From NCBI GenBank assembly GCA_050084985.1, contig JBITNC010000002.1:2232001-2296000 (forward strand): a stretch of 64,000 nt of DNA, read 5' to 3'. The first letter of the stretch is position 1. Each line of letters opens with the position of its first letter. Positions 25,274 through 37,127 of the stretch are shown in pieces. The notes under the pieces are model-generated. The model made no database searches. It saw only the letters and a list, made by a program, of their open reading frames with translations, and was not told the origin of the DNA. This DNA is from Nageia nagi (taxonomy: Eukaryota; Pinophyta). The position numbers and the translations under genes were made by a program.

Positions 25274-26722
25274 TTTCATTCTCTCTTATTGATAAATATG
25301 TTATTTTTTATGATTCTTGGTTGCATATTTATGTACAAGTGGAGAAAGTGAATGTTGAGCTATAACACCTTCAAAGCCTGATGGGTGCCTTAAATAGTGA
25401 GTCAAATGATTCCAATTCCCTCATGAAGTCACCCCAAGTCATTGTCTAAGTCCTTTGGAGATGCCCCTCCACATCCTCCTCCTCATTCTACACACAAACA
25501 CTTATCTCAATAGCCCCATTACTGGAATAGTCTACATTATAGTGGAGGGAATTCCCCACACCATTCCTCTGGCTAGGATGCTTATCTTGCATCTTTTAAA
25601 ATTATCATAGGGTGGGGAAATAATGCAACTACCACTACTATATATGTGGCTTGTGCTTCCCATAATGAATAGATGATTTGAGGAAACAATGAACATAACA
25701 TTCATATTGATGATGGTTGGGATTTTCTAGTTAATGTTGATATCAACTAATAATACATGGACAAAGAGGACAACTTCCAACCTACTCTTCCTACCTACAC
25801 TAATGCATAGTGGTTTATGATTATGCTATTATGGCAATCTAAGCATTTTTTTAGATACTATATTTCTAATCAAATTATATGGTAGTCATTTTTTGATAAC
25901 CTAACCCTAGGGTTAGTTTGCTTATGGGGTGTGATAATTTCACCCATCCCTTTTTTATATGATTAAGATTTATTATTAATATAATTTTAACTTACTCATT
26001 CTCTCTTGTTGATAAATATGTTATTTTTATGATTCCTAGTTTCATATTCTATACAAGTGGAGAAAGTGAATTTTGAGCTCAAACACCTCCGAAGCCTAAT
26101 GGAGTATTAGGGTTATTTCCTTAGACAACGATTCAATTGATGCCCAATTCCATATGAAGTCACTCTAGATCATGGTCTAGGAATTTAGAGATGCCCCTCC
26201 ATGTCCTCCTCCTAATTCTATAGACATACACTTATCTCAACTGCTCCATTATTGAAATAGTCTACATTTTGGTGGAGGGAATTCCCCACACCATTCCTCT
26301 AGCTAGGATGTTCATCCTGCATCTTATAAAATTACCATAGGATGGGTAGATAATGCAACTACCATTATTGGACAAGTCGCTTATGCTTTCCATAATGAAC
26401 ATATGGTTCAAGGCAACAATGAACCTGACACCCATATTGATGATGATTGGGATATGTCAATTAATGTTGATATCAATTGATAGTACATGAAAAAAAGGAT
26501 AACTTCCAACCCACTCATCCTACCTACACCAATGCATAATGGTTTATGATTGTGTTGTTATGGTGGTCTAAGCATATTTTTGGATATTATATTTCTAAAG
26601 AAATTATTTGACAATCATTTTTTGATATCCTAACCCCTAGGGTTAGTTTTCTTATCAGGTGTGCTAATTTCACCCATCCCTTTTTTGTATGATTAAGCTT
26701 TATTATTAATATAACTTTAGCT
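25274..26722 (+). repeat. tandem duplication (about 724 bp) of the LINE 3' region
   Basis: Unit 1 starts CATTCTCTCTTATTGATAAA at about 25274; unit 2 starts with nearly the same bases at about 25998. Both contain ACAAGTGGAGAAAGTG, CCCCTCCA(C/T)(A/G)TCCTCCTCC and GGGTTAGTTT, and both end in TTTATTATTAATATAA. Only the second is followed by the A tail. Similarity is high but with many substitutions, so the duplication predates or accompanies insertion. Confidence 0.8.
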
Positions 26723-26839
26723 TTTTCATTCAAAAAACATGAAGTATATTATTTTACCCAATTTTTGTCTTCTCTCACTTTTACTTTTTGAAGTTGCTAA
26801 TGATAATAATTTTATATTTTATATTTTTAAAGTAATGAC

Positions 26840-27310
26840 CACTAAACAAATGTATAAAGAGACGAGTATTGGGCCTTCTTCTATTGATGGTAGCTCATAA
26901 TATTAAGTAGAATATAATAATATTTTTGATTTGTTAATTTATAAAAAATGATCAAAATAATGTTTTTGATTTTTAAAATAGTTTGTCCAATGATCAATTT
27001 TAATTTTGGTAAAGATGATATAAGTATTGAAAGTGTAAATTCGGTCAATCATAAGGATAAGCTTATGACATCAAAAGGAGAAAGAAATATTTAAATTAAA
27101 CTAAAATCAAATGGTGAAGTTGTTGTAGATGGTAATGGTAAAAGTTGATGTTTAAAAAATATATATTTATATATTGATTTGTAATATATTAATTTATTAA
27201 TATTTTCAATTATTATTTAAGGGTATTTGTTTTACAAAGCCCTCAAGGAGTTGACATTGCTAGAGTTTGGTAAAACATTAGACCTAGATTAGAAAAAACA
27301 AATTGAGATA
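26840..27310 (+). pseudogene. possible exons of a CACTA 2 gene
   Basis: The 26844 frame opens with MTTKQMYKETSIGPSSIDGS, and 27115-27145 reads NGEVVVDGNGKS. After a T-rich stretch ending TTTAAG at about 27220 an exon-like piece reads VLQSPQGVDIARVW and IRPRLEKTN before AAGTATG. Spacing and AT-rich gaps suggest exons with introns. I do not recognise the family with certainty; it may be a TNPA-like gene. Confidence 0.3.
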
Positions 27311-27559
27311 AGTATGCATGTTTTTTATATATTACTATTGATAGTATTTTTTAGTTCATTTCTTTTAATTTTGAAAAACATATTTTAAAAAAAGTTTAAA
27401 AATTTATTTTTTAAAAAAATTTAAAATTGATTTATTATAATATTTATGTATTTTATGAGAATTATTAAATATAAATTAAATCCCTTAAAAGATATGGAAA
27501 TGGGAAGGAGTGCAAATTCACACAATGGAAGTGAATGCAAAGGATGCCCTAACCATGCC

Positions 27560-29480
27560 AATTTATTATGCTCGTAGGAAGATCACAAGGAACTAAATGA
27601 GCATCATGATTCTAGCAACAATAGTGGAGGCCCTAAGAGGCTCAAGGAGATATCTTCTTGCCCTCAAGTGGATTGCTTCAAGAACACTAACATGATCGAT
27701 AGGAACTATGAGGATGAATCTCGATGAAGGCTTGTGATTTCTCTTAGAATCAAGGATTAAGAAGTGAATATGGATATGAAGGAATTAGAAGAATGCATGA
27801 TCATTTAAAATATCAAAGGAATTTAGCCAAGAAAGAGGTGCTTAAAAAATTCACTAAAGATAAATAGAAATGTAGGCCTCACATTGTGCTTCTCCCTAGT
27901 AATTTTTGTTCGAATTTATAATGCATTATTGTAAAGGTTTTGTAATTATCCTCCTTGTAAATTCACTAATACTTAATGCTATCATTAGATACCTTAAGTA
28001 TTTAAGTGAATATGATAATGTAACTTGTCCTACACTCCATGTCATGAGCATGTCCTTTGGGTAAATGGGAGTTACATGTCATGCCTTTGTACATTAGTTA
28101 AAAGGGTGATCCAAAGGAGGATTTTGGCTTATAAATAGAAGGCCCCTCTTTGTGATCATACACCAATTTGTGAAGTAAATTTATGCTTTGTGATAGTGAT
28201 TAAGTGATGAAGTTAGGAGAATTGTAAGAGAGTTTTCTTTTTGAATGAAGTAAGATCTAGTTAGTGGATGTACTCCTAGTTGGAGGAGCCACTTTATATA
28301 TTGAGTCTATTTTATGAGATTGCTTATTCCTTAGAATAGTGTTGTATGAGTGAGCTTTCATATAATATTAAGCATTTAGGATTGTATTCTTTATAGTGCA
28401 AATCCACCAATTTTTTTATGGTTAACTTTCGAGATGCAAAGCATAGGGATTGGGTTTTAGATAATAAACATCAATGGTTATTCGAGCAACGGGGGATGTA
28501 TGTGCATCACTGGTCTACAAATTTCAACCCCCTCATAGATAAAATCAAGGGTTACCCAATGTGGATGAACCTGTAATCTCTAATGGCTAATTTTTGGAGT
28601 AAGAAAGCCATCATAAAAATTGCAAATACAATTGGTGTATTTGTAGAGGAAAATGGTTACACAATGAAGAATGTGGAGGAACAACTTGATATTATCAAGG
28701 TAATAATGAAAGTTTGGATGAATAATTTTGATCCTTAGATATAATCAATCACTTTTACATCAAGTTAGCAGACTTAGACCTAGTGTATCGAATATGAAAA
28801 TTACTCTCAACAATGCTATGATTGTCAACAATACGATCATATGAAGAGGAAGTACCCTTCTTGAGGAATTCAAGCTTCGATTGACCCAAATCTTCCCATG
28901 AAGATCATATTATCTGACTCGACTAGTAGCATTCTAAATGGTGTCTCTCTAATAGGGGAAATGATGCAAAATAATACTGTTAACCATAACTTAGGGTATA
29001 ACTCAAGAAACTATGAAAAATATGTCTACCCAAAAACTTTTCCAAATCAAGAGATTAGGATATTGATGAAAGTTATGTGTGAGAAGATGGAAAAGTGTCA
29101 TTTGTCTACTATTGATGACATCTCAAAAAAAAAAAAACTATATAAGATCAGCCTATCATGAGATTAGAAGAAAAAAAGGAGGATAGGAAACCCATAAATG
29201 AAACTATTAAATCTATTTTAGCTGGATTTGTTGGCAAGTTTAAAATTGAGGGAAGAAAATTAGATGCAACTTATGAAGCATTGGAAGAAGATGTTGAGGA
29301 GGGAACACACAAATATTACTTGAGAAGTTTAAAATGCAAAAATACCTTTTCAAATTTAGTGACATCTCAGGAGAATAACTCATGAAAGTTACAACTACGA
29401 AAATAGCAATTCTAGTGACCATAGTAGGATAGACTCCCTAGTGTTTGAGCTAGGTGCATTAGACTAAAAGAAGGTTATTG
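27560..29480 (+). pseudogene. DUF4283 / CCHC-knuckle gene remnant inside CACTA 2, split by solo LTR
   Basis: Left of the solo LTR the frame reads KKEVLKKFT and IVLLPSNF; right of it FMVNFRDAKHRDWVLDN, QWLFEQRGMYVHHW, GYPMWMNL and then YDCQQYDHMKRKYPS, a CX2C-type knuckle with damaged cysteines. This is DUF4283 followed by the zf-CCHC_4 type knuckle. Open stretches continue at 28898-29161 and 29158-29385 with an acidic tail (EALEEDVEEG). No RT follows, unlike an intact LINE, so it is either a second LINE ORF1 fragment or a gene carried by the CACTA. Confidence 0.55.
27907..28409 (+). repeat. solo copia LTR (E2/E4 subfamily)
   Basis: 503 bp from TGTTCGAATTTATAATGC to AATCCACCA, flanked by the 5-bp duplication ATTTT (27902-27906 and 28410-28414). 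It has the family TATA box (TTATAAATAG near 28131) and the shared GATGTACTCCTAGTTGGAG segment. No internal region is present: the product of recombination between the two LTRs of one element. Confidence 0.9.
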
Positions 29481-31309
29481 GCTTCAGTTAGAATTTGTAT
29501 TAGCTCTATGGACATCATAGCTAATTGATACCAAGTTTTTACTAGGTCAGTTTGGAATAGAAATCACATGTACTCCATTGAATATCTATGTAATGACAGG
29601 TTTTGGGACCCTGTATAAAAACTTCACTCAATCAATTTAACTTTACCAAAAAATATTTGTGTATTTTGTAAGTAAGAAAATAATAATATATGACCTTCAA
29701 CATGATTGTAATGATGGGTGGAGTGCAAGAAAAGCATTAAAATAGGTAGGGAGGAACATTAACAGTACAAGAGATTAAGTATGAAGACTTCTAAAAAATA
29801 TTCTACATGAGAGATGTAACATGAATAATAAACTAATAAATATTGATAAGAAAGTGTGAAAAATATTTATGCAAAGAGTGGCGAAGAGCTCTACAAGTCC
29901 AGATGTGAAATTTCAAGGTATGAAAAAGCTTCCATGGTGCAATTTACAAAATTGAATTTTACTGCTACACATCGGTTAGGTAGCACAAGGTGAAAGTGAT
30001 TCAAGCCCAATTTATGAGTTATTTAGTGAATTATTTAATATTTGATATTTTAGAATAGATAGTTAAATATTTTTAATATTATTTAATTAAATATATATAT
30101 ATATATATTTTGTAATTGGCCAAATATCACAGAATTTTGATAAATGATGAATTGAAATATAGTAAGTAATTAGTAATATTTTGTGTGCTTTTAATTAATA
30201 CCAATATGAGTACACTATTGATGCATAAAATGTTTAAGTTTTGATTGTTTATTAATATTTATTTTATTATTATTTACAAGGGATTACTTCAAAAGTGCTT
30301 TAGAATCAAGATCAAGATCAAAAATAGGATTAGGATTGACATACTCATGATATTGGTGATAGTACTACTCATGATGATCATCATACTAAGTAGTGTGACT
30401 CAATATTGACTTCATCATCACTAGTTGAGTATGTACTTGACTAGTGATGATAAACTCGACTAATGATGATGAATTCAATATTGAATCGAACTAGTAGTGA
30501 TGGAACCTATGGGATTAGTAATGATGATAAGTACGTACAATTTTATGCCTTGAATACAATTTTATGACTTTGTTGACAAATTTCTGAATGTTAATATGTG
30601 TTTAATATGTTCTTGAGTTTCAAATTTATATCTTGATTTTCCAATTTAATGTTTATAATTTATAATTCAATTTCATATACTTTATTATTTTTATCTATCT
30701 TTTTAATTCAATCCTATTTAATTAAATTCAATTCAATTTAATAAATAAATTAAATTAAATTTGATAAAAAATTTAAAAATATTATTAAATTAAATTAATT
30801 ACATTATAATATTAAAAAAATTAATTAAATTTGATAAAACTTAATTTAATAATAAATTATATTTGATAAAATTAAATATAATTAATTAAAAATAAAAAAT
30901 ATATTAATTATCATAAATTAATTAAAATTTTATAATATTTTAAATTTATAATATAAAAAATTATAATTACGCCCAAAGTTGTAACTACAATGGCAACCAA
31001 GGGGTGGGGGGTGGGAAGCTAAAATGTCGCATCGTTGTCCAACCATAAATATTTGGCCGATTATTTTGATTTTATTAAAATTTTAATACAAAGTCAACTA
31101 TATTAATTTTAATAAATATCTTTTATATATAAATGAAATAATTTATTTTATTTTATTAAAAAAATTTAAATGATTTTAAAGAATGATTGCTTAAAAATTA
31201 TTAGATATAGAAATACGAAGAAATGATATTTCTGAGCATTTTTGATCCATAAGAGGTTATATCAAAGCTAGTTATAATAGAAAAAAATTGGTAAAAAATT
31301 CATTTTATG
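29480..31309. other. AT-rich interior of CACTA 2
   Basis: No recognisable gene. A (TA)n tract lies near 30091-30108 and an extremely AT-rich segment at about 30640-30970 (TAATTAAATT-like). A palindrome cluster is listed separately. Confidence 0.5.
30400..30484. repeat. compound palindrome with two competing stems
   Basis: The 20 bases at 30400-30419 pair with 30465-30484 with one mismatch (outer stem). An inner perfect 12-bp stem pairs 30414-30425 (ATCATCACTAGT) with 30440-30451. The two stems share the CATCATC bases and cannot form fully together. Confidence 0.7.
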
Positions 31310-31645
31310 ATGCTATATATAACACATTCCAATGTTATTCTTAACTTTATTCTTAACGTAAACAAGTGGAAAATGACATAGGGTATGAGTCTAAACCTGA
31401 TGCAACATCGACACACAACATGACATATCATGATGCAAATTAACGTAGTATATGATACAACATGATACAATAGATGATACATATTGATGCAATCGATGAT
31501 GCAACATGACATAGATTGACATATTCTATGATGCAACATGACACAAATGATAATGCAAATGGTAACTCAAGTGTTGATGTGTACCATAGCATCATATATT
31601 ATGTTAAGAAATTAGTAAAAAGTTAATTTCATAATACACTACAAT

Positions 31646-31676
31646 ATGATGCAAATCATCCTTTATTTAAGTAGTG
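31646..31676 (-). repeat. CACTA 2 right terminal inverted repeat
   Basis: Minus strand starts CACTACTT and continues GGATGATTTGCATCAT; TTG target duplication follows at 31677-31679. Confidence 0.85.
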
Positions 31677-31679
31677 TTG

Positions 31680-33189
31680 CCTTATATATAGACATAAAAT
31701 ATCAGTCTAAAACTGCCTATCAAAATTGTTGTTTATTGTAACATAAAATGATGGTTTTAAGCCATAATTAGTGAAACATCATAAATCAGTCATCATTAAA
31801 GCTTGATTTTCTCGTAATGTTATGACCTCTTAGTGGCTAAGAGCATGATGTTCTTATTTCAACCATGAATGAACCAAATTAGTAGGCCTAATGGATGCTT
31901 TGATTTTATTGAAATCCTTCTTTAAGTCTATATCTATGTAATTGATTCCCCTTTTCTACCAACCCATGGTTGTTTCAATACCTTCCTTGGTTATTTAGTC
32001 TCAAAATTTATATGTTAAGAAACTTTAAGAACTAATTATGGAAATCTCATTGTAAATGGAATAACAATAGCCTCAAAAAGATCAAAAGAGCATAATAAGT
32101 TTTTTTCCTTTTTTTGTTTACTCAACTTAATTTGGTCTTTAATCATTACAATAGTATATATGTGATTCCATGTCGGATTTTACATATTTCAAAGGTCATC
32201 AAAGAAATGAGCCTCCTTCACAAGATCCCCTTCTTTTCTCATCTTAACGTAGTTGGCCTTGGTTAATATTTTGTGCACCTTCTCTTGAGTTTTCATTAGT
32301 TTAATAATATTTCAAAAAAGATGAAAAAAATCAAATTAGCTACCATCTTGAACTATTGACTAATGAAGAAATCAAGAATTTTATTTTTTTAACTCTTGTT
32401 ATTTTTATGTTAGTCATATTTACTTATAACCATAACTCAATGTGACTATCCAGATCACTTTAGTTGGGTTGAGTTATTCATGTTAATTGAATCTAGTAAC
32501 AACACTTGATTATTTTCTAAATAGGATTAACTTATAAGGTATAAAATATGATGTATGAAATCTACTTCGATTTGATTGAAATAATATAAATAACTTTGTA
32601 GAGTTAAGTTATCATCCATAAGTGGGTCTGACTAAAGAATACTTAGTCATAATTTCATACTTTATTTAGTTGTAATGCATAAATTCATAGTTGTCTTTCA
32701 AGTTTGCTTTCTCAATGTGACTAACTATATCAATGTCAATCAAACTAAGTCAGGAAACCAACATGATCTATGAAAGGAAACTCGATCTAATTGAGGGTTT
32801 CTAACATCTCCTTTAGTTGTAGTGAATTTTCTTACTTAAGTTCATTGCGATAAGAAAAAATAATATTTTTACCAATTCAATTAGATTCAATTAAGGAAAA
32901 TGTGAAGTCACATTCACTTTTTCATCTAGACTCACCCAAAAAATGATTTTCTTAAGTTGTAATGATTGTAAACATTGGTAAAAATGTTTTAACTAGGTCT
33001 TAATATGATAACAATTTTCTCTAATTACGTTAACTCTATATAATAAGACTCATAACAACTAAGGATTTCATCTATTACACTCAATTTATCTCTATAAGCT
33101 CAATCTAACTAAATGTTTCACTTGTGTTGGATGCAAAAATGAACTGTGAACTCATATTTATAAGGTCATGAAATTTGAATGCTTCACTT
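31680..33189. other. 1.5 kb without recognisable content
   Basis: AT-rich, with no frame longer than background and no motif that I can name. It may contain the decayed gag region of E6. Confidence 0.4.
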
Positions 33190-34232
33190 ATGAGAATTGA
33201 TACATTGATTGAGGTATTCTCACCATATGACCATGAATAAGAGTTCATTTGGTGACTATGAACATGGTAAGAATAGTAGTGTAATCATAAAAATAGCCAA
33301 TAATGAGGGTCTTACAATTGTTGAAACTAAACATGTGAAGCACAAAGATAAGCATAGTCATGATATCTACTATGTATCTATATTAGATGTTAATTTGTTT
33401 TTCATGCACTGATAGAATAGCATCAAGAAGAAGGTAAAATTTTATAAAATTAAGGTCTACATCAAAGATGTCAGGAATAAATTTGGACTCATTACTCTTA
33501 GACTAGTTATTGATAAGCCATTTAAGCTCTCCAAGCTTTATAGGTCCATTAAGAATAGTTATATAAAGGATTTTCATGCATTTATTGTCAAAGTATATGG
33601 TATGAGAAAGCTTTAGTATTTGACTATGGAACACTTGAATTATGGATCACTTCATTTTATGAGCCAAAATGTATTTCTTTAAGTTTCATCTTCATCTCTT
33701 TCTCCTCTTAGTCGTAATTGTGAAGGTTGTATATTTGGTAAACATCATAGAGATACTTTTCAAATAGGGTATCGATTTAACATTGTTGGAGTTGGTTCTA
33801 TTAGATTTTTATGGTATTATGAGTGTGATTTCATATGGTAGATCAAGGTACATTATCTCTTTCATTAAGGACTACTCTTGAAAGGTATGAATTTACTTTT
33901 TGAAATGTAAGATATTTTTTAGCATTTTAAGATGTTTAAGATTATGGTAGAGAGATAATATGAAAGATTCATTAAGGTTTTGATGATTGAAAATGGTGGT
34001 GAATATTTGAGCAATCAATTTTATTCCATTTGTAACAAAATAATATTATTCAACACAGTACTATGTCCTATACTCTATAGTAAAATGGGGTAGTTGAAAG
34101 AAATAGTAGGACACTTGTTGAGATGGATAGATGTATGTTGTATGGACAAAATATTGATTTGATAGTCTGTAATGAAGTGGTTGCATGTGCTTTTTATATA
34201 ATTAATAATTCACATATAGGGGATTTGAGAGG
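33190..34232 (+). pseudogene. E6: copia remnant of another lineage (protease end to integrase)
   Basis: HHMTMNKSSFGDYEHGKN at 33220-33275 corresponds to the SxHMT block after the copia protease active site. Then come DIYYVSILDVNL, CEGCIFGKHHRDTF-like residues near 33720-33760 (second zinc pair of the pre-integrase domain), an integrase core with ENGGEYLSNQFY near 33990, and VVERNSRT-like and YIIN blocks up to 34215. It differs from the E1/E2/E4/E5 family throughout. It stops abruptly where the LTR of gypsy element G starts, so G inserted into it; the rest should lie beyond the right edge of the window. Confidence 0.7.
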
Positions 34233-34380
34233 TGTAGATGTTAAATAATGCAATTAATGAAAATGGGGTTGATTAATGCACTATTGCTCTACTTTGTAAA
34301 TACTAATGCATATATCAGAAATATGGCAATGACATGTAATAGGAATGCCATAGTGTTTACTTAGATTCAATATTCATTTC

Positions 34381-34695
34381 TGTTGGAATTATATCCTACA
34401 TATCCCTAAGTCCTAAGTTAATAGATTAATTAATTAGGATTAAGAGTATTTCCTAAAGTATTAATATTAGCTTGTGAAGAATATTTGGTCTATGTTGACC
34501 ATATTCCATACTTAGCCTATTTGTTAGGATAGGCATCACTTATTTTCTAGTAGTTCACGTAGGTGTGCTATTTGTGATATTTGTTATGGTGTGAGAATAT
34601 TGCATCTTAACCATTTAGCTTGTCTTGTAATGGCTCACAAAGCCTATATATGTAACTCATTTTGATGAGTAATATAGAACATTATAGTTCTCTCA
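34381..34695 (+). repeat. 5' LTR of non-autonomous element
   Basis: 315 bp, with a TATA-like CCTATATATG at about 34644-34653. Confidence 0.93.
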
Positions 34696-34697
34696 AT

Positions 34698-34709
34698 TGG
34701 TATCAGAGC
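34698..34709 (+). other. primer binding site, tRNA-iMet type
   Basis: TGGTATCAGAGC two bases after the LTR end, the same spacing as in E2 and E5. Confidence 0.9.
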
Positions 34710-34925
34710 ATAGTTGATTATTGGGTTAGAGTGGGTGAAGTATTGAAGGATCTTATCAAGCTCCTCAAGGACTGTCATCAAGTTATTGAGCTTGTGGATG
34801 CATTGCAAAGAATTTATCAAATTCTTGCAAGTGTGAGATCCAAAGCCTCTGGAAAAAAGCTGCATGAGTTAGCTGAAGTAGTGTTTGCTATTTTGAAGAT
34901 TGAAAGAGAATCTGGAATAGACTAA
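34700..34925 (+). CDS. short open frame after the primer site, helix-rich peptide
   Basis: An open frame crosses from the LTR into the leader and stops at 34923-34925. The part after the primer site reads VGEVLKDLIKLLKDC, ELVDALQRIYQIL, KKLHELAEVVFAILKIERE: regular hydrophobic spacing that suggests amphipathic helices or a coiled coil. The only ATG in frame (34662) lies in the LTR close to or upstream of the probable transcription start, so translation as such is doubtful; it could be a first exon. It has the same reading phase as the downstream frames. Function unknown. Confidence 0.35.
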
Positions 34926-36617
34926 ACATTTGCTTGGAAAAAAAAATAGTTGCATGAGGTTTGAAGGAAACCCACACACAGCAAAAAAGAGGAGTTGAAG
35001 TCGCACGATGTGAAGCCCACGTGAGGAGTGTTATGCTGAAGCATTGAATTGATTGCTGCAAGGAGAGAGCCGCCAAAGACCTGTGTGCTACGATTGGTGG
35101 CTTACGTGAGGAAGTACATGATCCGCGAGGAAGGATGCAGAGGAGGAGAAAACAATAAATCTATTATTTTATTCACATATTTCGTGAGCACTGATCTGGT
35201 TTTTCACATGGAGGAGAAATGAGGCACATGATCTGCATTTGGTGGCCCACGCAAAGGAGCCATGAAAGAGGCATGAATCTGCTGAAGGAGGCTACACATG
35301 ATCTGGAGGTGGCCTACATGAAGCTCACATGGAGCTCGCATGGTATGTGAAGCGTTGCTCATGGAGGTGCATTGTTGTTGCTCACAGAGGAGGAGATGTG
35401 CACGAAGGAGACCTACGTGCTGTGATGCTCAGTTGAGAAAGAGGGTGAGTGAGGCATCAAGTGAAGAAAGTGACTTGAATCAATCTGCGGAGAAGACGTA
35501 AGCGTTTGAAGGCTACATGAAGGAGAAGTGTGTGAAGGTAGCGCAGAGGAGATGAAGCTGCACATGTTCATGTGCTTTGAAGCTTGCCAAGTCACGCGTT
35601 GAAGGAGCTAGAGGAGGAGATGTTGCTGATTGCATTTCAGATTTTTGGTGAAGCATTAAAATTTGATAACATTACATGGTTAGAAGTCACGTTACAGTGA
35701 TCACATGGAAGTTTTGCCTGAATTTCGTGTGAGGATACGAGGCTAGTCATAAGCTAGAGGTGCTCACGCTTTGAAGGAGGAATATTGCTGGAAGAGGAGA
35801 CGTTCGCGTAGGCAGTAGAGGTGATGTTCGCATGCTATGTCGCCCACTGAAGGAGCTCATAGACATGCATGAAGGAGCATTAGAGATAGGCTACCGTAAC
35901 AGGGAAAGCCTTCAGAGCTATGGTGTTGAAGTGTGGTGGTAGAGAAGGAGACTTTTGTGGCCTAAAGCTCATGGCCTGAAGACGTGTGCAGAGAAGACAT
36001 GCACGGTGGAGGAGACATGCTCGTTGTGACTCACGCTGGGAGGAGACGTTCCCTATGAGTCATGCATTTGCGTGAAGAGTCGCATGCTGAACAGGCTACT
36101 ATTGAAAGGAGCCCACGCTGAAGCTCATGCCCCAGTGAGAAGATGACTATTTTTTATTTTCCATTCTTGAAAGGTGCCACCAAGATGACACCAGTAGAGC
36201 GAAGAAGAGAGCAGATCATGGATTTTGTAGCAGGCAACAATAGCTTACGTGATGGTGGAGGTACGAGGTGCATTGCTGAAAGGAGCTGAAGTTGTGTTGA
36301 AGGAGCAAGGAGCTGAAGGAGATTGACCTACCAAAAGACGTGAAGGGAGATCCATGTGTTAGAAGCTTATGGAGGTTTGCACCTTGATGCTCATGTAAGG
36401 AGGAGCATGAAACGTGAAGCTCGCAAAGGTGCATTGCTCATGGAGGAGGAGACGTGTGCTAAAGCTCACTTTTGGTCTGAAGCTCATGCGGTGTGTGAGG
36501 CATGAAGCTCACACGATGGAGGTGACGTTGCTGAAGGAAGGAGATTGGGAAGATCAGATTGGTCAAGCACCAATGACATTGCAGGAGCATGCAGGAAATG
36601 ATAAGACCTGGGTTTAG
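34926..36617 (+). other. purine-rich, repeat-like leader of the non-autonomous element
   Basis: About 1.7 kb dominated by variants of GAAGGAG, GAAGCTCA, CATGATCTG and GGAGGAGA, richer in G and CpG than any neighbour except the E5 leader. No long frame on the plus strand. It could be a structured leader, an intron, or decayed repeats related to the acidic repeat motifs encoded downstream. It ends GGGTTTAG at 36617, a possible splice acceptor that opens the next frame. Confidence 0.6.
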
Positions 36618-37070
36618 CATGCCCCAAATTTTTTGAACGATGAGCTCAAAGAGGAGCTCTTTTGTATTCATATATCCTCTGTAGAGAATGCAAAGAAACT
36701 AAAGGAGCTATTTGAAGAGATTGCTGAATTCCAAGCCAAGAAATCTGAAGAAGAAGGTGAAGAGGAACCTTACATGTTTGGAGGGCATCAAGATAACCCA
36801 TGTGTTGAAGATGAAAGTGAACCTATGAGAGTTATTTACATGCTTGGTGATATGTCTATTGAAGACACATATGATGACAACTATGAAGGAGAATTCCTTG
36901 GAGAGGAATTAGATTGGCCTTGTTATGAAGAATGTCTCATGAAGGAGACATTTGAAGAGTGTTCATTGAAGACACCATTTCAGCCATATGATGATGAATG
37001 CTTCATGGAAGAGGCATATTGTGAACCCATTCTTATGATGGAGAATGAGGAGGAGTCAAACCAATGTTGA
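36618..37070 (+). CDS. unknown acidic protein, N-terminal frame
   Basis: Open from just after TAG 36615-36617 to TGA 37068-37070, about 150 codons. There is no ATG near the start (first methionine is in EEPYMFGGH), so it may be joined to an upstream exon or belong to one longer frame. Contents: a helical KKLKELFEEIAEF segment, then a very acidic region (EEEGEEEP) and repeated cysteine-acid motifs (EECLMKETF, EECSLKTPF, DDECFMEEA). The frame continues in phase beyond the TGA into the next open frame with no second stop before it. No similarity recognised; unlike any gag or pol domain I know. Confidence 0.55.
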   Translation, partial: HAPNFLNDELKEELFCIHISSVENAKKLKELFEEIAEFQAKKSEEEGEEEPYMFGGHQDNPCVEDESEPMRVIYMLGDMSIEDTYDDNYEGEFLGEELDWPCYEECLMKETFEECSLKTPFQPYDDECFMEEAYCEPILMMENEEESNQC

Positions 37071-37127
37071 CAAGAGTTCTTTTTTGATAAAGAACAAGAT
37101 GATGACACCCTTAAGGAGGAGTGTTCC

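Larger units (their letters stand above)
19973..26739 (+). mobile_element. L1-type plant LINE, full length but dead
   Basis: Flanked by a perfect 10-bp target duplication AAGTATATTA (19963-19972 and 26742-26751). It starts GTTAGGGTTT and ends TTTCATTCAAAAAA, a short A tail. It contains ORF1 (DUF4283 type), endonuclease, RT and a C-terminal region in the order expected for plant L1 elements. All frames are broken. It sits inside CACTA 2, so it is younger than that element. Confidence 0.88.
18875..31676. mobile_element. CACTA (En/Spm) transposon 2 with nested LINE and solo LTR
   Basis: Left end TACTACAAGG (first base of CACTAC mutated) and right end AAGTAGTG, the reverse complement of CACTACTT. 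Inside the ends both sides share GTGATTTGCATCAT or GATGATTTGCATCAT. Flanked by the 3-bp duplication TTG (18872-18874 and 31677-31679), the size typical for CACTA. Subterminal regions (18885-19140 and 31310-31660) are packed with TGATGCA/TGCATCA motifs. Without the LINE and solo LTR the element is about 5.5 kb. It carries only gene remnants and is presumably non-autonomous. Confidence 0.85.

Noticed and set aside
30091-30108. (TA)n tract as a regulatory site or origin
   Set aside because: Simple sequence of a kind common in AT-rich plant DNA.
34662-34699. ATG in the 5' LTR as start of the helix-rich frame
   Set aside because: It lies only about 10-20 bases after the TATA box, so it is probably not in the mRNA.
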